A stretch of 36,186 nucleotides of DNA from Bacteroidetes bacterium UBA6183 (lineage in GTDB: Bacteria; Bacteroidota; Bacteroidia; UKL13-3), in the NCBI GenBank assembly GCA_002422865.1, contig DITN01000013.1, positions 1 through 36,186 of the forward strand. Reading direction: 5' to 3'. The position numbers and the translations under genes are program-made. The notes below the pieces were generated by a model that searched no databases, was not told the origin of the DNA, and worked only from the letters and a program-made list of their open reading frames with translations. Shown in pieces: positions 25,140 through 33,034 of the stretch. Each line of letters opens with the position of its first letter. The first letter of the stretch is position 1.

Positions 25140-26000
25140 ATGATGAAAAAGATAATATTTATAGTATTTTCAGCCTTAATTACCTTGCCTGCAATGGCTC
25201 AAGGAGTATATGACGATTTTATATATACTCGTCAGGCTGTTACTGAACGTAAAGTGGTTGATTGGCCTTATTTACGTGAAGCTGATGTGTTATGGGCAAA
25301 ACGTATTTGGCGCGTAATTGATACGCGTGAGAAACAAAATCAACCCATGCAGTGGCCTAAAAATCCCTTGAATATTATCATTTACAATGCTATTGTTTCC
25401 GGTAAATTAACTGCATACAAAGATGATTCTTTAAATAGTTTCCGCAGTCCGGAGGAGTTCGTTAATTACTTTAGCGATAAAAAACCGGAGAAAAAATTGA
25501 TAGATCCAAATGGTGAGCCCGAAGATCCATCTAATTTTTATACGGACACTATTTTGATAAAGTTAGCTGCAACCGATATTAAAAAATACAAGGTTGTAGA
25601 AGACTGGATTTTTGATAAAAAGGAATCGAGAATGTATGTGCGTATCATTGCTATCGCCCCTATTGTAGCTCCTCAAGTTGAGGGTGCTGAGATTGGTGAA
25701 GTAGAGTGGGCATGGTTAAAGTACCACAAAGATGTTAGTGATGCAGATCCTGCTGATGTAAGAAGTATCTTGGTTAATATGGAGGTGTTTAACCGTCAAA
25801 ATGATGCTGCTCGTTTAACTTATGATGATTGGTTTGAGCAACGTTTGTTCAGCAGTTATATTGTTAAAGAGGCTAACCCTTATGATGCTGCAATTAAAGA
25901 ATTCTCAGACTTTAAAGATGATGGCGTAGCTGCTTTATTAGAGTCGGAAAGAATTAAGAACGAATTGTTCGAAAAAGAACATGATTTATGGGAATACTAG
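25140..26000 (+). CDS. gldN: GldN, T9SS ring protein
   Basis: GldN (PorN) is the periplasmic partner of GldK in the T9SS ring. The 286-residue protein has a signal peptide (MMKKIIFIVFSALITLPAMAQ) and the conserved block TERKVVDWPYLREADVLWAKRIWRVIDTREKQNQPMQWPKNPLNIIIYNAI, then YRVVEDWIFDKKESRMYVRIIAIAP-like text and WAWLKYHKD. I took the first ATG at 25140 (a second ATG follows at 25143). An earlier TTG at 25125 would overlap the gldM stop and lacks support. The gene begins 1 base after gldM and ends at a strong bidirectional terminator, so gldKLMN is a single unit. Confidence 0.97.
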   Translation: MMKKIIFIVFSALITLPAMAQGVYDDFIYTRQAVTERKVVDWPYLREADVLWAKRIWRVIDTREKQNQPMQWPKNPLNIIIYNAIVSGKLTAYKDDSLNSFRSPEEFVNYFSDKKPEKKLIDPNGEPEDPSNFYTDTILIKLAATDIKKYKVVEDWIFDKKESRMYVRIIAIAPIVAPQVEGAEIGEVEWAWLKYHKDVSDADPADVRSILVNMEVFNRQNDAARLTYDDWFEQRLFSSYIVKEANPYDAAIKEFSDFKDDGVAALLESERIKNELFEKEHDLWEY

Positions 26001-26016
26001 TATTCTAAGTAATAAA

Positions 26017-26046
26017 CAAAAACCCGAACATTGTTCGGGTTTTTTT
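26017..26046. terminator. Bidirectional terminator between gldN and dtd
   Basis: AACCCGAACA and TGTTCGGGTT form a 10-bp stem flanked by an A-run on the left and a T-run on the right, so it can stop transcription from both convergent operons. It overlaps the last bases of dtd by two. Confidence 0.9.
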
Positions 26047-26497
26047 ATGCTTTATTTTTACTATCAATTATGATGGTAACCGGACCATCATTGGTTAAAC
26101 TGACTTTCATGTCAGCCCCAAAGACTCCCTTTGGGATTGGTTTGTTTAGGTTACTTGCTAATACTTGGTGAAAAGTGAGGTATTGCTCTCTGGCCAAGTC
26201 AGGTTTTGATGCATTGATATAACTGGGGCGATTCCCTTTTTTGGTACTGGCATGTAAAGTAAACTGACTAACCAGTAGGATATCGTAACCTACTTCAATA
26301 CAACTCAAGTTCATCACACCTTGGTCGTCATTAAATATTCTTAGGTTGCAAATTTTATTACTTATCCAAGTGTAATCTTCGTCATTATCTGATTCTTCAA
26401 ATCCTGCAAGTACCAATAATCCTCGTTGAATATTGCCTGTAACTTTTTCATCAACAACTACACTTGCTTCGGTAACGCGTTGTATAACCACTTTCAT
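26045..26497 (-). CDS. dtd: D-aminoacyl-tRNA deacylase
   Basis: Dtd removes D-amino acids (and glycine misloaded on tRNA-Ala) from tRNA. The 150-residue protein carries VIQRVTEASVVVDEKVTGNIQRGLLVLAG at the start, the catalytic-site SQFT motif at 77-80 and GPVT at 138-141, the two signatures of the DTD family. Length is standard. It is the last gene of crcB-rsgA-dtd, starting 2 bases after the rsgA stop. Confidence 0.97.
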   Translation of the reverse strand: MKVVIQRVTEASVVVDEKVTGNIQRGLLVLAGFEESDNDEDYTWISNKICNLRIFNDDQGVMNLSCIEVGYDILLVSQFTLHASTKKGNRPSYINASKPDLAREQYLTFHQVLASNLNKPIPKGVFGADMKVSLTNDGPVTIIIDSKNKA

Positions 26498-26499
26498 AA

Positions 26500-27426
26500 T
26501 TATTCGTAATAATCTTTTTTGGTTAAAATGTTCATGTAACTATCAAAACGTTCTTGTGCAATTTTACCATTCACTAAAGCTTCTTTAACTGCACAACCCG
26601 GTTCATTAAGGTGTTTGCAATTATTAAATCTGCATTGGGTAATGTATGGACGCATTTCTTTAAAGTAGTGCGATATTTCACTTTCATTAAAATCAACAAT
26701 GCCAAATTCTTTAATTCCTGGTGTATCAATTATGTGGCCTCCAAAACTCAGGTCAAACATTTCGGCAAAAGTAGTGGTGTGTGTGCCCTTTTGTGAAAAG
26801 TTCGAAATGTCTCCGGTCTTTAAATTTAGGCCAGGAGAAATATGATTTAAAAGCGATGACTTACCCACACCTGAATGACCGGCAACTAAACTTGTTTTAT
26901 TCTTTAGTATTGATTTCAGCTTATCGGTATTTTTACCTGATATAACTGACGTTTCAAAGCATGTGTAACCAATATTTTGATAGATAGACATGGTTTCATT
27001 CAGTATATCTTCTAGTCCACCTTCATACAAATCACTTTTATTAAAAACAACTATGGTTGGTATATGGTAAGCCTCTGCAGTCATAATAAACCTGTCTATA
27101 AAACCCAAAGATGTTTGTGGTTGAACCAAAGCCGCAACAAGTAATGCTTGATCTATATTACTAGCTATGATGTGTGTTTGTTTTGATAGGTTACTGGATT
27201 TTCGGATGATGTAATTTTTTCTATCGTATATTTGATGGATTACAGCAGTGTTTTGTTCGTTGTTATCTTCTACTTCGTATTCAACAAAATCGCCAACTGC
27301 AATGGGGTTGGTGTGCTTTATTCCATCTAATCTAAACTTACCCTTTATACGGCATTGAATCAAATGACCTTCTTGGTTTTTAACTTGATACCAACTTCCT
27401 GTCGATTTTACTACAACTCCCCTCAT
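26500..27426 (-). CDS. rsgA: Small-subunit ribosome GTPase RsgA
   Basis: RsgA is a circularly permuted GTPase that matures and checks the 30S subunit. The 308-residue product has an N-terminal OB-fold (about 1-70), then the permuted order of G motifs: G4 NKSD at 129-132, G5 SVISG near 160, G1 GHSGVGKS at 183-190, G3 DTPG near 234, and a C-terminal zinc site Cys265, Cys270, His272, Cys278 (CRFNNCKHLNEPGC). All key residues are present. Its ATG overlaps the crcB stop in ATGA, and dtd follows after 2 bases. Confidence 0.97.
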   Translation of the reverse strand: MRGVVVKSTGSWYQVKNQEGHLIQCRIKGKFRLDGIKHTNPIAVGDFVEYEVEDNNEQNTAVIHQIYDRKNYIIRKSSNLSKQTHIIASNIDQALLVAALVQPQTSLGFIDRFIMTAEAYHIPTIVVFNKSDLYEGGLEDILNETMSIYQNIGYTCFETSVISGKNTDKLKSILKNKTSLVAGHSGVGKSSLLNHISPGLNLKTGDISNFSQKGTHTTTFAEMFDLSFGGHIIDTPGIKEFGIVDFNESEISHYFKEMRPYITQCRFNNCKHLNEPGCAVKEALVNGKIAQERFDSYMNILTKKDYYE

Positions 27427-27803
27427 GCTTTAATCAATAATTGATGAATATAATAACCTACAAAAGCTGCAACTATTCCTATTGTATTACTTAATGTAAT
27501 ATATGCTGCAGCAATAAATAGTTTACCATTTTTTAAGAGCGAAAAACTTTCAAAAGAAAAACTGCTGAAGGTTGTAAATCCTCCGAGTAAACCAATCATC
27601 ACAAAAAATTGTACAAATTCTTTATAAGAGGTAGTTTGTAATACAGCTGCCGCAATTCCTATTAATAAACATCCGGTGATGTTTATCAAAAATGTATGTG
27701 TGGGGAACGACAGTGTGTTTTCCGGTTTAATTGCAAGTCCTACCCCATATCGTAATAAGGCGCCCAATGCTCCTCCTAGTGCTATGTAAGCGATTAATTT
27801 CAC
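27423..27803 (-). CDS. crcB: Fluoride channel CrcB/FluC
   Basis: FluC is a small dual-topology dimeric fluoride channel that keeps cytoplasmic fluoride low. The 126-residue protein has four membrane helices and the family motifs GGALGALLRYG (about 10-20), NITGCLLIG (about 41-49) and GLLGGFTTFSSFSFE, with the phenylalanine/serine-lined pore track. The start is the GTG at 27801-27803. I looked for the fluoride riboswitch that often precedes crcB in other phyla, but the leader is too short and unlike it. It overlaps rsgA by 4 bases and heads crcB-rsgA-dtd. Confidence 0.95.
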   Translation of the reverse strand: MKLIAYIALGGALGALLRYGVGLAIKPENTLSFPTHTFLINITGCLLIGIAAAVLQTTSYKEFVQFFVMIGLLGGFTTFSSFSFESFSLLKNGKLFIAAAYITLSNTIGIVAAFVGYYIHQLLIKA

Positions 27804-27950
27804 GCAGTAAATATACTATATTTTGTGATTGCATAACGGGCATAAGCGAATTGGTGATTAAATGCAAAATCAACAAAAAGGAAGGAGGGAAGTATCATAT
27901 GACAATAAAAACGTGTAAATTGCGCATCCTTAAAATTAATACTACTAATA

Positions 27951-28529
27951 ATGTTAAACCTTGTACTATTTGGCCCTCCGGGTGCTGGCAAAGGAACTCA
28001 GTCTGCAAAACTTATTGAAAAATTCGGTTTGGTTCACTTATCTACCGGTGATATTTTTAGAGCAAATATTAAAGGTGGTACCGAGTTGGGTAACTTAGCT
28101 AAAAGCTATATTGATAAGGGGCAATTGGTTCCTGATGAAGTTACCATTGGTATGCTTGCAAGTGAGGTAAATAACAACCCTCATGCTAAAGGTTTTATTT
28201 TTGATGGTTTTCCTCGCACACAAGCACAGGCATTAGCTCTGGATAATTTATTAAAAGAAAAATCTACTTCTATTACCATGATGCTTGCCTTAGAAGTAGA
28301 AGAAGAAGAACTACGCAAACGTTTGTTACTTCGTGGTAAAGACAGTGGACGAGCTGACGACCAAAACCCCGAGGTTATACAAAACCGTATAAATGTATAC
28401 AACGCAGAAACAATGCCTGTAAAAGATTATTACATGGCTCAAAATAAGTACAAAGGTATTAATGGGATTGGCGAAATTGAGGTTATTTTTAACCAACTTT
28501 GTCAGGCCATAGAGAGTGCTGCAAACTAA
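27951..28529 (+). CDS. adk: Adenylate kinase
   Basis: Adk interconverts AMP and ATP with two ADP. The 192-residue product has the P-loop GPPGAGKGT at 8-16, HLSTGDIFRANI (AMP site), GFIFDGFPRTQAQA (the DGFPR motif) and a LID core RLLLRGKDSGRADDQ at about 123-137. The LID is the short form without the zinc-binding cysteines, as in eukaryotic cytosolic AK1-like and many Bacteroidota enzymes. It is divergent from crcB and followed after 22 bases by obgE. Confidence 0.97.
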   Translation: MLNLVLFGPPGAGKGTQSAKLIEKFGLVHLSTGDIFRANIKGGTELGNLAKSYIDKGQLVPDEVTIGMLASEVNNNPHAKGFIFDGFPRTQAQALALDNLLKEKSTSITMMLALEVEEEELRKRLLLRGKDSGRADDQNPEVIQNRINVYNAETMPVKDYYMAQNKYKGINGIGEIEVIFNQLCQAIESAAN

Positions 28530-28551
28530 CTATTAAGGACTACCAAAACGA

Positions 28552-29544
28552 ATGGCCGAATCTAATTTTGTTGATTATGTAAAAATTTGCTGTCGCTCCG
28601 GTAAAGGAGGCGATGGTTGTATGCATTTGTTGCGCGATAAGAAAACGGCAATGGGTGGTCCTGATGGTGGTGATGGAGGCCGAGGTGGGGATATTATTGT
28701 AAGAGGCAATGCACAAATGTGGACCTTATTGCATTTGAAATACCGCAAGCATGTTATTGCCGAACCAGGTGGAAATGGAAGAGATGCGAACTGCCATGGT
28801 AAAGATGGTAAAGATGATTATTTAGATGTACCACTTGGAACAGTAGCAAAAGACGCTGAAACCGGGGAGGTGTTGTTTGAAATTACCCTTGACGGCCAAG
28901 AAGAGATATTGCTGAAAGGAGGAAGAGGAGGTTTAGGAAATGCGAATTTTAAAAGTAGTACCAATCAAACGCCTCGTTATGCCATACCGGGGCAGCCGGG
29001 TAAAGAAGAGTGGAAAATATTGGAATTAAAAGTTCTTGCGGATATTGGTTTGGTTGGATTTCCTAACGCAGGTAAATCTACTTTATTAAGCGTACTAACT
29101 GCTGCTAAACCGGAAATTGCTGACTATCCATTTACTACCATTGTACCTAACTTAGGAATTGTAGAGTATAGAGATTATAAAAGTTTTGTAATAGCTGATA
29201 TCCCTGGAATTATTGAAGGCGCACATGAAGGAAAAGGATTAGGATTAAGATTCTTACGTCACATAGAACGTAATGCTACATTGCTGTTTATGATTCCGGC
29301 TGATAGTAAAGACATTAAGGCAGATTATAAAGTATTGTTGAATGAGTTGAAGAAATTTAACAAAGATTTATTGGACAAAAAAAGGCTATTGGCCATTACC
29401 AAGTCTGACCTATTGGATGAAGAGTTGATGGCGGAAATGAAAAAGGAATTACCCAAAGTACCGCATATTTTTATTAGTTCGGCAACTAACTATAACATTG
29501 TACAACTAAAAGATAAATTGTGGAGTATGATTAACGAAGACTAA
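28552..29544 (+). CDS. obgE: GTPase ObgE/CgtA
   Basis: Obg is an essential GTPase linked to 50S assembly and stress control. The 330-residue protein has the glycine-rich Obg fold at residues 1-157 (GGDGCMHLLRDK, GGPDGGDGGRGGDII, GNGRDANCHGKDGKD, KGGRGGLGN) and a G domain with GFPNAGKST at 169-177, the switch TTIVPN, DIPG at 216-219 and TKSD at 283-286. No long C-terminal extension is present. It follows adk by 22 bases; the final codons and the stop lie inside a perfect terminator hairpin. Confidence 0.97.
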   Translation: MAESNFVDYVKICCRSGKGGDGCMHLLRDKKTAMGGPDGGDGGRGGDIIVRGNAQMWTLLHLKYRKHVIAEPGGNGRDANCHGKDGKDDYLDVPLGTVAKDAETGEVLFEITLDGQEEILLKGGRGGLGNANFKSSTNQTPRYAIPGQPGKEEWKILELKVLADIGLVGFPNAGKSTLLSVLTAAKPEIADYPFTTIVPNLGIVEYRDYKSFVIADIPGIIEGAHEGKGLGLRFLRHIERNATLLFMIPADSKDIKADYKVLLNELKKFNKDLLDKKRLLAITKSDLLDEELMAEMKKELPKVPHIFISSATNYNIVQLKDKLWSMINED

Positions 29545-29562
29545 TTCGTTAATCATACTTTT
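29524..29562. terminator. Hairpin terminator built into the end of obgE
   Basis: AGTATGATTAACGAA (last codons of obgE) pairs perfectly with TTCGTTAATCATACT over 15 bp, with the stop codon in the 6-base loop GACTAA, and is followed by T-rich sequence. It lies between obgE and the convergent metallophosphoesterase gene and may serve both. Confidence 0.75.
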
Positions 29563-29567
29563 ATGTT

Positions 29568-30869
29568 TTAGGATAGTTGACCAAATTTCTTTAATTCAAA
29601 AATGGTAATTTCGGGCATAATACCTACACGCCCCGGATAACCCAAGAAACCAAACCCACGGTTAACATATAACCTGCTTCCGTTTACTTCATACAATCCG
29701 GCCCAATGCGGGTAAATGTATTGAGATGGACTCCATTTTATTTTACCAAATTCGAAACCAAATTGCATTCCATGGGTATGTCCGCTAAATGTTACGTCAA
29801 TATCAGGGTGTTTAATGCTCACAACATCATCAAAGTGACTAGGGTCGTGGGAGAGTAATAACTTAACAGGAACATCAGGCATGTTTTTAATGGCTTGGTC
29901 AATATCACCAAACTTTTGAAAACGTCCTTTATTTCCCCAATTTTCAACCCCTATTAAACCGATGCGTTGGCCACCTTTATCTAGAGTCACATGCTCGTTA
30001 CGCATCAAATTCCAACCCATGTCAAAATGTAATTTAGCTAAATCGTCTAAGTTTTTTTGTTTGGCCGCTTTACTTTCCCATCTCACATAATCACCGTAAT
30101 CATGATTTCCGTAAATACTGAAAATACCCATTGGTGCTTTTAACTCGCTAAACATGTTAGCGTAATTATATGCTTCTTTGGTTTCGTTGTTTACCAAATC
30201 ACCTGTAAAGAATATAACATCCGGTTTTTCGGCCATCAACATATCCATGCCTTTCTTTACAGCATCCTGATCCAATAAACTACCGGTGTGAATATCGCTT
30301 AATTGAGCAATCTTGAGTCCCTCGAAAGCGGGAGGTAGGTTTTTTAGATACAAGGGTACACGATGAATACGATAATCGTAACCACCTTTAAATACGCCTT
30401 TGGTAAGTAATATTAATGGTGCTGCAGCTGTTAGTGTTCCTGCTTGAGCAAGGAATTGGCTTCGTGATATTTTATTTGAACTTGGTGTAGTTTCGGTTAA
30501 AGTTTCTAAGTTGTTTTCGTTGGTGCTCGGGTTGAAATTTCTTGTTTTTTTCAACCAAAGGAAAGCTCGCCTTAAATCATCAACCAGAACAAAAAGCATG
30601 AGTATAAACTTACTGAGGTAAATAATAAATATACTAGCAGCCACATACACGCGGTACCTACCGTTGGTTTCCAATTCGATAAATAAGTGACCTGCAGCAA
30701 ATAAGGTAATAAGAATAACCGGTATACTCCACCAAATCCATTGGCCCCAACGCGTAACATGTTTTCCTCTTTTTTCTAGGATATGTTTAACTCCATGCCA
30801 AGCGTAAATATCAACAAACAGCATAAATGCTATTAAGAAAAGGGCTATTTTAATTTTATATTCCTGCAT
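29568..30869 (-). CDS. Membrane-anchored metallophosphoesterase
   Basis: The 433-residue protein has about three N-terminal membrane helices (about 8-27, 45-63, 74-97), a linker with a further hydrophobic stretch (about 141-156), and a calcineurin-like phosphoesterase domain from about 183. Metal-binding motifs are intact: SDIHTG (Asp192, His194), TGDLV (Asp224), GNHD (254-257), SHDPSHFD and the C-terminal SGHTHGMQFG. The fold is like YkuE/YpbG-type enzymes that act on membrane or envelope phosphodiesters; the substrate is unknown. It is divergent from ispE and has an exact -7 motif between them. Confidence 0.92.
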   Translation of the reverse strand: MQEYKIKIALFLIAFMLFVDIYAWHGVKHILEKRGKHVTRWGQWIWWSIPVILITLFAAGHLFIELETNGRYRVYVAASIFIIYLSKFILMLFVLVDDLRRAFLWLKKTRNFNPSTNENNLETLTETTPSSNKISRSQFLAQAGTLTAAAPLILLTKGVFKGGYDYRIHRVPLYLKNLPPAFEGLKIAQLSDIHTGSLLDQDAVKKGMDMLMAEKPDVIFFTGDLVNNETKEAYNYANMFSELKAPMGIFSIYGNHDYGDYVRWESKAAKQKNLDDLAKLHFDMGWNLMRNEHVTLDKGGQRIGLIGVENWGNKGRFQKFGDIDQAIKNMPDVPVKLLLSHDPSHFDDVVSIKHPDIDVTFSGHTHGMQFGFEFGKIKWSPSQYIYPHWAGLYEVNGSRLYVNRGFGFLGYPGRVGIMPEITIFELKKFGQLS

Positions 30870-30895
30870 TATTTATGCGTTAATTTGCAATTGTA

Positions 30896-30903
30896 CAAAG
30901 GTA
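30896..30903 (-). promoter_or_regulatory. Candidate -7 element for the metallophosphoesterase gene
   Basis: The minus strand reads TACCTTTG, an exact TAnnTTTG match, ending 26 bases before the ATG. The -33 region has no clear TTG at the right spacing. Confidence 0.4.
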
Positions 30904-30916
30904 AATGATTAAAGTA

Positions 30917-31753
30917 ATGATTAGTTATCCCAACGCTAAAATCAATTTAGGACTGCACGTGATTAATAAACGTGAAGATGGTTTTCATAATATTGAAACG
31001 ATTTTTTATCCCATTGGTTTTAGTGATATACTTGAATGTTTAGAGAACAAGGCTTATGCCAAACACAATAAATGTGTTTTTGTGCAGCATGGTTTACACA
31101 TTAGCGGAAATATTGACACTAATTTGGTGGTACGTGCTTATAAATTGTTAGATAAGGAGTTTGATTTACCTCCGGTGTTGGTTCATTTAAATAAGTTATT
31201 ACCAATGGGAGCCGGCCTCGGTGGTGGTAGTAGTGATGCTGCCTACATGTTAAAAATGGTGAATGAACTTTTTGACCTTAAATTAAGCACAACCACACTT
31301 GAAAATAAAGCATCTGTTTTAGGAAGTGATTGTCCGTTTTTTATTCAAAACAAACCAGCTTATTTATTTGGTAAAGGGCACGAGTTGGAGCCTTTTGATT
31401 TATCGTTGTCCGGAAAGTATTTGGTTTTGGTGAATACAGGTGCACACAGCAATACCGCCCTTGCTTATAAGTATGCCAAAAGACGAGACGTTTTTAACGA
31501 AGAACAATCACTTAAAAGGTTGATTAAATCACCCGTAACAATATGGAAAGATATTGTAGTTAACGATTTTGAGGTTTCTGTATTTGAAAGCATTCCTGAG
31601 CTTAAACAGGTAAAACAATGGCTTTATCAACAAGGTGCGGTATATGCATCAATGAGTGGTAGTGGGGCATCTATGTTTGGTTTGTTTGACTCAGTACCCA
31701 TACTTACCGGACATTGGCGTAAAGATATTGTTTATCAAGATTGGCTTGTATAA
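30917..31753 (+). CDS. ispE: 4-diphosphocytidyl-2-C-methyl-D-erythritol kinase
   Basis: IspE phosphorylates CDP-methylerythritol in the non-mevalonate isoprenoid route, fitting the DXP-using PdxJ at the other end. It is a GHMP kinase: PNAKINLGLHV at the start (catalytic lysine), LPMGAGLGGGSSDAAYML at about 95-112 (ATP loop; catalytic aspartate near 107) and SMSGSGASMFGLF near the C-terminus. The 278-residue version starts at the ATG at 30917, which matches the family N-terminus; an in-frame ATG at 30905 would add four residues and is also possible. It is a single gene ended by a 19-bp hairpin. Confidence 0.95.
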   Translation: MISYPNAKINLGLHVINKREDGFHNIETIFYPIGFSDILECLENKAYAKHNKCVFVQHGLHISGNIDTNLVVRAYKLLDKEFDLPPVLVHLNKLLPMGAGLGGGSSDAAYMLKMVNELFDLKLSTTTLENKASVLGSDCPFFIQNKPAYLFGKGHELEPFDLSLSGKYLVLVNTGAHSNTALAYKYAKRRDVFNEEQSLKRLIKSPVTIWKDIVVNDFEVSVFESIPELKQVKQWLYQQGAVYASMSGSGASMFGLFDSVPILTGHWRKDIVYQDWLV

Positions 31754-31793
31754 ACAGAAAGGGCCGTTTGCTTGCAAACGGCCCTTTCTGTTT
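31752..31793. terminator. Strong bidirectional terminator after ispE
   Basis: AAACAGAAAGGGCCGTTTG and CAAACGGCCCTTTCTGTTT form a perfect 19-bp stem with a CTTG loop; the ispE stop codon overlaps the left arm. It separates ispE from the convergent T9SS-substrate gene. Confidence 0.88.
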
Positions 31794-31813
31794 ATTAAAT
31801 CTGTTAATTGTAT

Positions 31814-32920
31814 TTATCGGTTAACGCTGAATTTTACAATACCCTGACCATCACTGCCAGCAATTTGAACAAAATATAAACCATTGCGCAAATTGGCAGT
31901 TGGTAAAGTTATTTTAGTTTGGTCATTACCGGTTATCTCAAAATTGTTTAGTGCTTTCCCTGTAATATCAGTTAGCGTAATAGTGTAAACTTGATTTGCT
32001 GACAACATTGCTTCAATGTTCAACACCTCATTTGCTGGGTTAGGATATGCTGTTGTCTGAAATTTATCAGCCAAACTGTTAAGTAATCCGCTGGAAACTG
32101 GACGAGGTGTTTGGTATCTAAATTCTTTTTGTTGATCAGGGGTATCAACCACCATTCTTGCTTCAGCTAAAAAATACTTGCTGTTTTCGCTTAGCCAAAT
32201 ATAGCGCACATCTAGTTGGTTATTTGGAACTGTGATTGGTAAACTTGATAATGGAATTTCAGTCCATATCATTCTTGAGGGCATTAATGGATTTGGTAAT
32301 CCGCCTTCAACGCTAAAGTCGGTAATAGAACTTCTCCTTAAACGAAGGGTGTTAAATTCGCCATTTGGTGTTTTAAGTGTTCCCCAACCATCACAAAGCA
32401 CGTCAAGCTTAATATTAAGTGTTATTCTTACCGAATCAAAAACCGGAACCTGAATTAGAGAAGCCGGAACAACCACACGTGATATGGCGGTATCTCTGGT
32501 GCGGGTAAGATAGTTTAGCGGAAATGTTATACTGTTTAAATAAAGAAAAGGATCACCACCACCAATGGGTATTGGATTTGGTATAATCGTTTGTATTCCA
32601 GTTGAGTTAACATTCATAAATACGATGCCTTGTAAATTTGCATCTTCAACCAAAACGTGAGTAATGTTAGCTGGTGCAGGAATCGGTGAGTTTGCTGGAG
32701 ATAAAAACAACGACTCTGATACCCTTTGTCTGCCAACAGATGAATAATCCCAGACTTTGTTGGTTCCATTTGTTGAAGCCAAATTGCTGCTCATTTTTGT
32801 ACTGTCTATTCCATAAAAAATAGTGTCTCCAGCTTGCACAAAGTTTGCACTTGTGAGCGTTATTTGGGCTTGCGCTACTAAAGTACTTAAAACAGATATT
32901 ACTAAAAAAATCTTTTTCAT
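31814..32920 (-). CDS. T9SS-exported protein with C-terminal sorting domain
   Basis: The 368-residue product has a signal peptide (MKKIFLVISVLSTLVAQAQ) and a type A T9SS sorting domain at the end: TAYPNPANEVLNIEAM, then VYTITLTDITGKALNNFEI, LRNGLYFVQI and KFSVNR. The body (about 20-280) is strand-rich, with many Pro/Asn/Ile, a repeated TRDTAISRVVVP-type stretch and no enzyme motif I recognise. It is therefore a probable cell-surface or secreted protein of unknown role. Starts further upstream (ATG at 32929, and a longer frame to 33016) exist; I chose the ATG at 32920, which gives a clean signal peptide. Confidence 0.88.
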   Translation of the reverse strand: MKKIFLVISVLSTLVAQAQITLTSANFVQAGDTIFYGIDSTKMSSNLASTNGTNKVWDYSSVGRQRVSESLFLSPANSPIPAPANITHVLVEDANLQGIVFMNVNSTGIQTIIPNPIPIGGGDPFLYLNSITFPLNYLTRTRDTAISRVVVPASLIQVPVFDSVRITLNIKLDVLCDGWGTLKTPNGEFNTLRLRRSSITDFSVEGGLPNPLMPSRMIWTEIPLSSLPITVPNNQLDVRYIWLSENSKYFLAEARMVVDTPDQQKEFRYQTPRPVSSGLLNSLADKFQTTAYPNPANEVLNIEAMLSANQVYTITLTDITGKALNNFEITGNDQTKITLPTANLRNGLYFVQIAGSDGQGIVKFSVNR

Positions 32921-32958
32921 GTTATTCATGTTTTGGGTCTTACTATTTGTATTACAAA

Positions 32959-32966
32959 CAAATATA
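32959..32966 (-). promoter_or_regulatory. Candidate -7 element of the T9SS-substrate gene
   Basis: The minus strand reads TATATTTG, an exact TAnnTTTG match, about 38 bases before the chosen ATG. The longest upstream start of the frame would lie before this box, which supports the shorter start. Confidence 0.45.
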
Positions 32967-33034
32967 ACGTTTATATTTAGTGAAGTTAGTTGTGTTAAGA
33001 ATTTAATGTACAACATTAAACCACTTCACTGAGC

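Noticed and set aside
27804..27950. Possible fluoride riboswitch upstream of crcB
   Set aside because: The region before the GTG has no GC-rich paired elements or conserved core of the crcB motif; it is AT-rich and shared with the divergent adk promoter.
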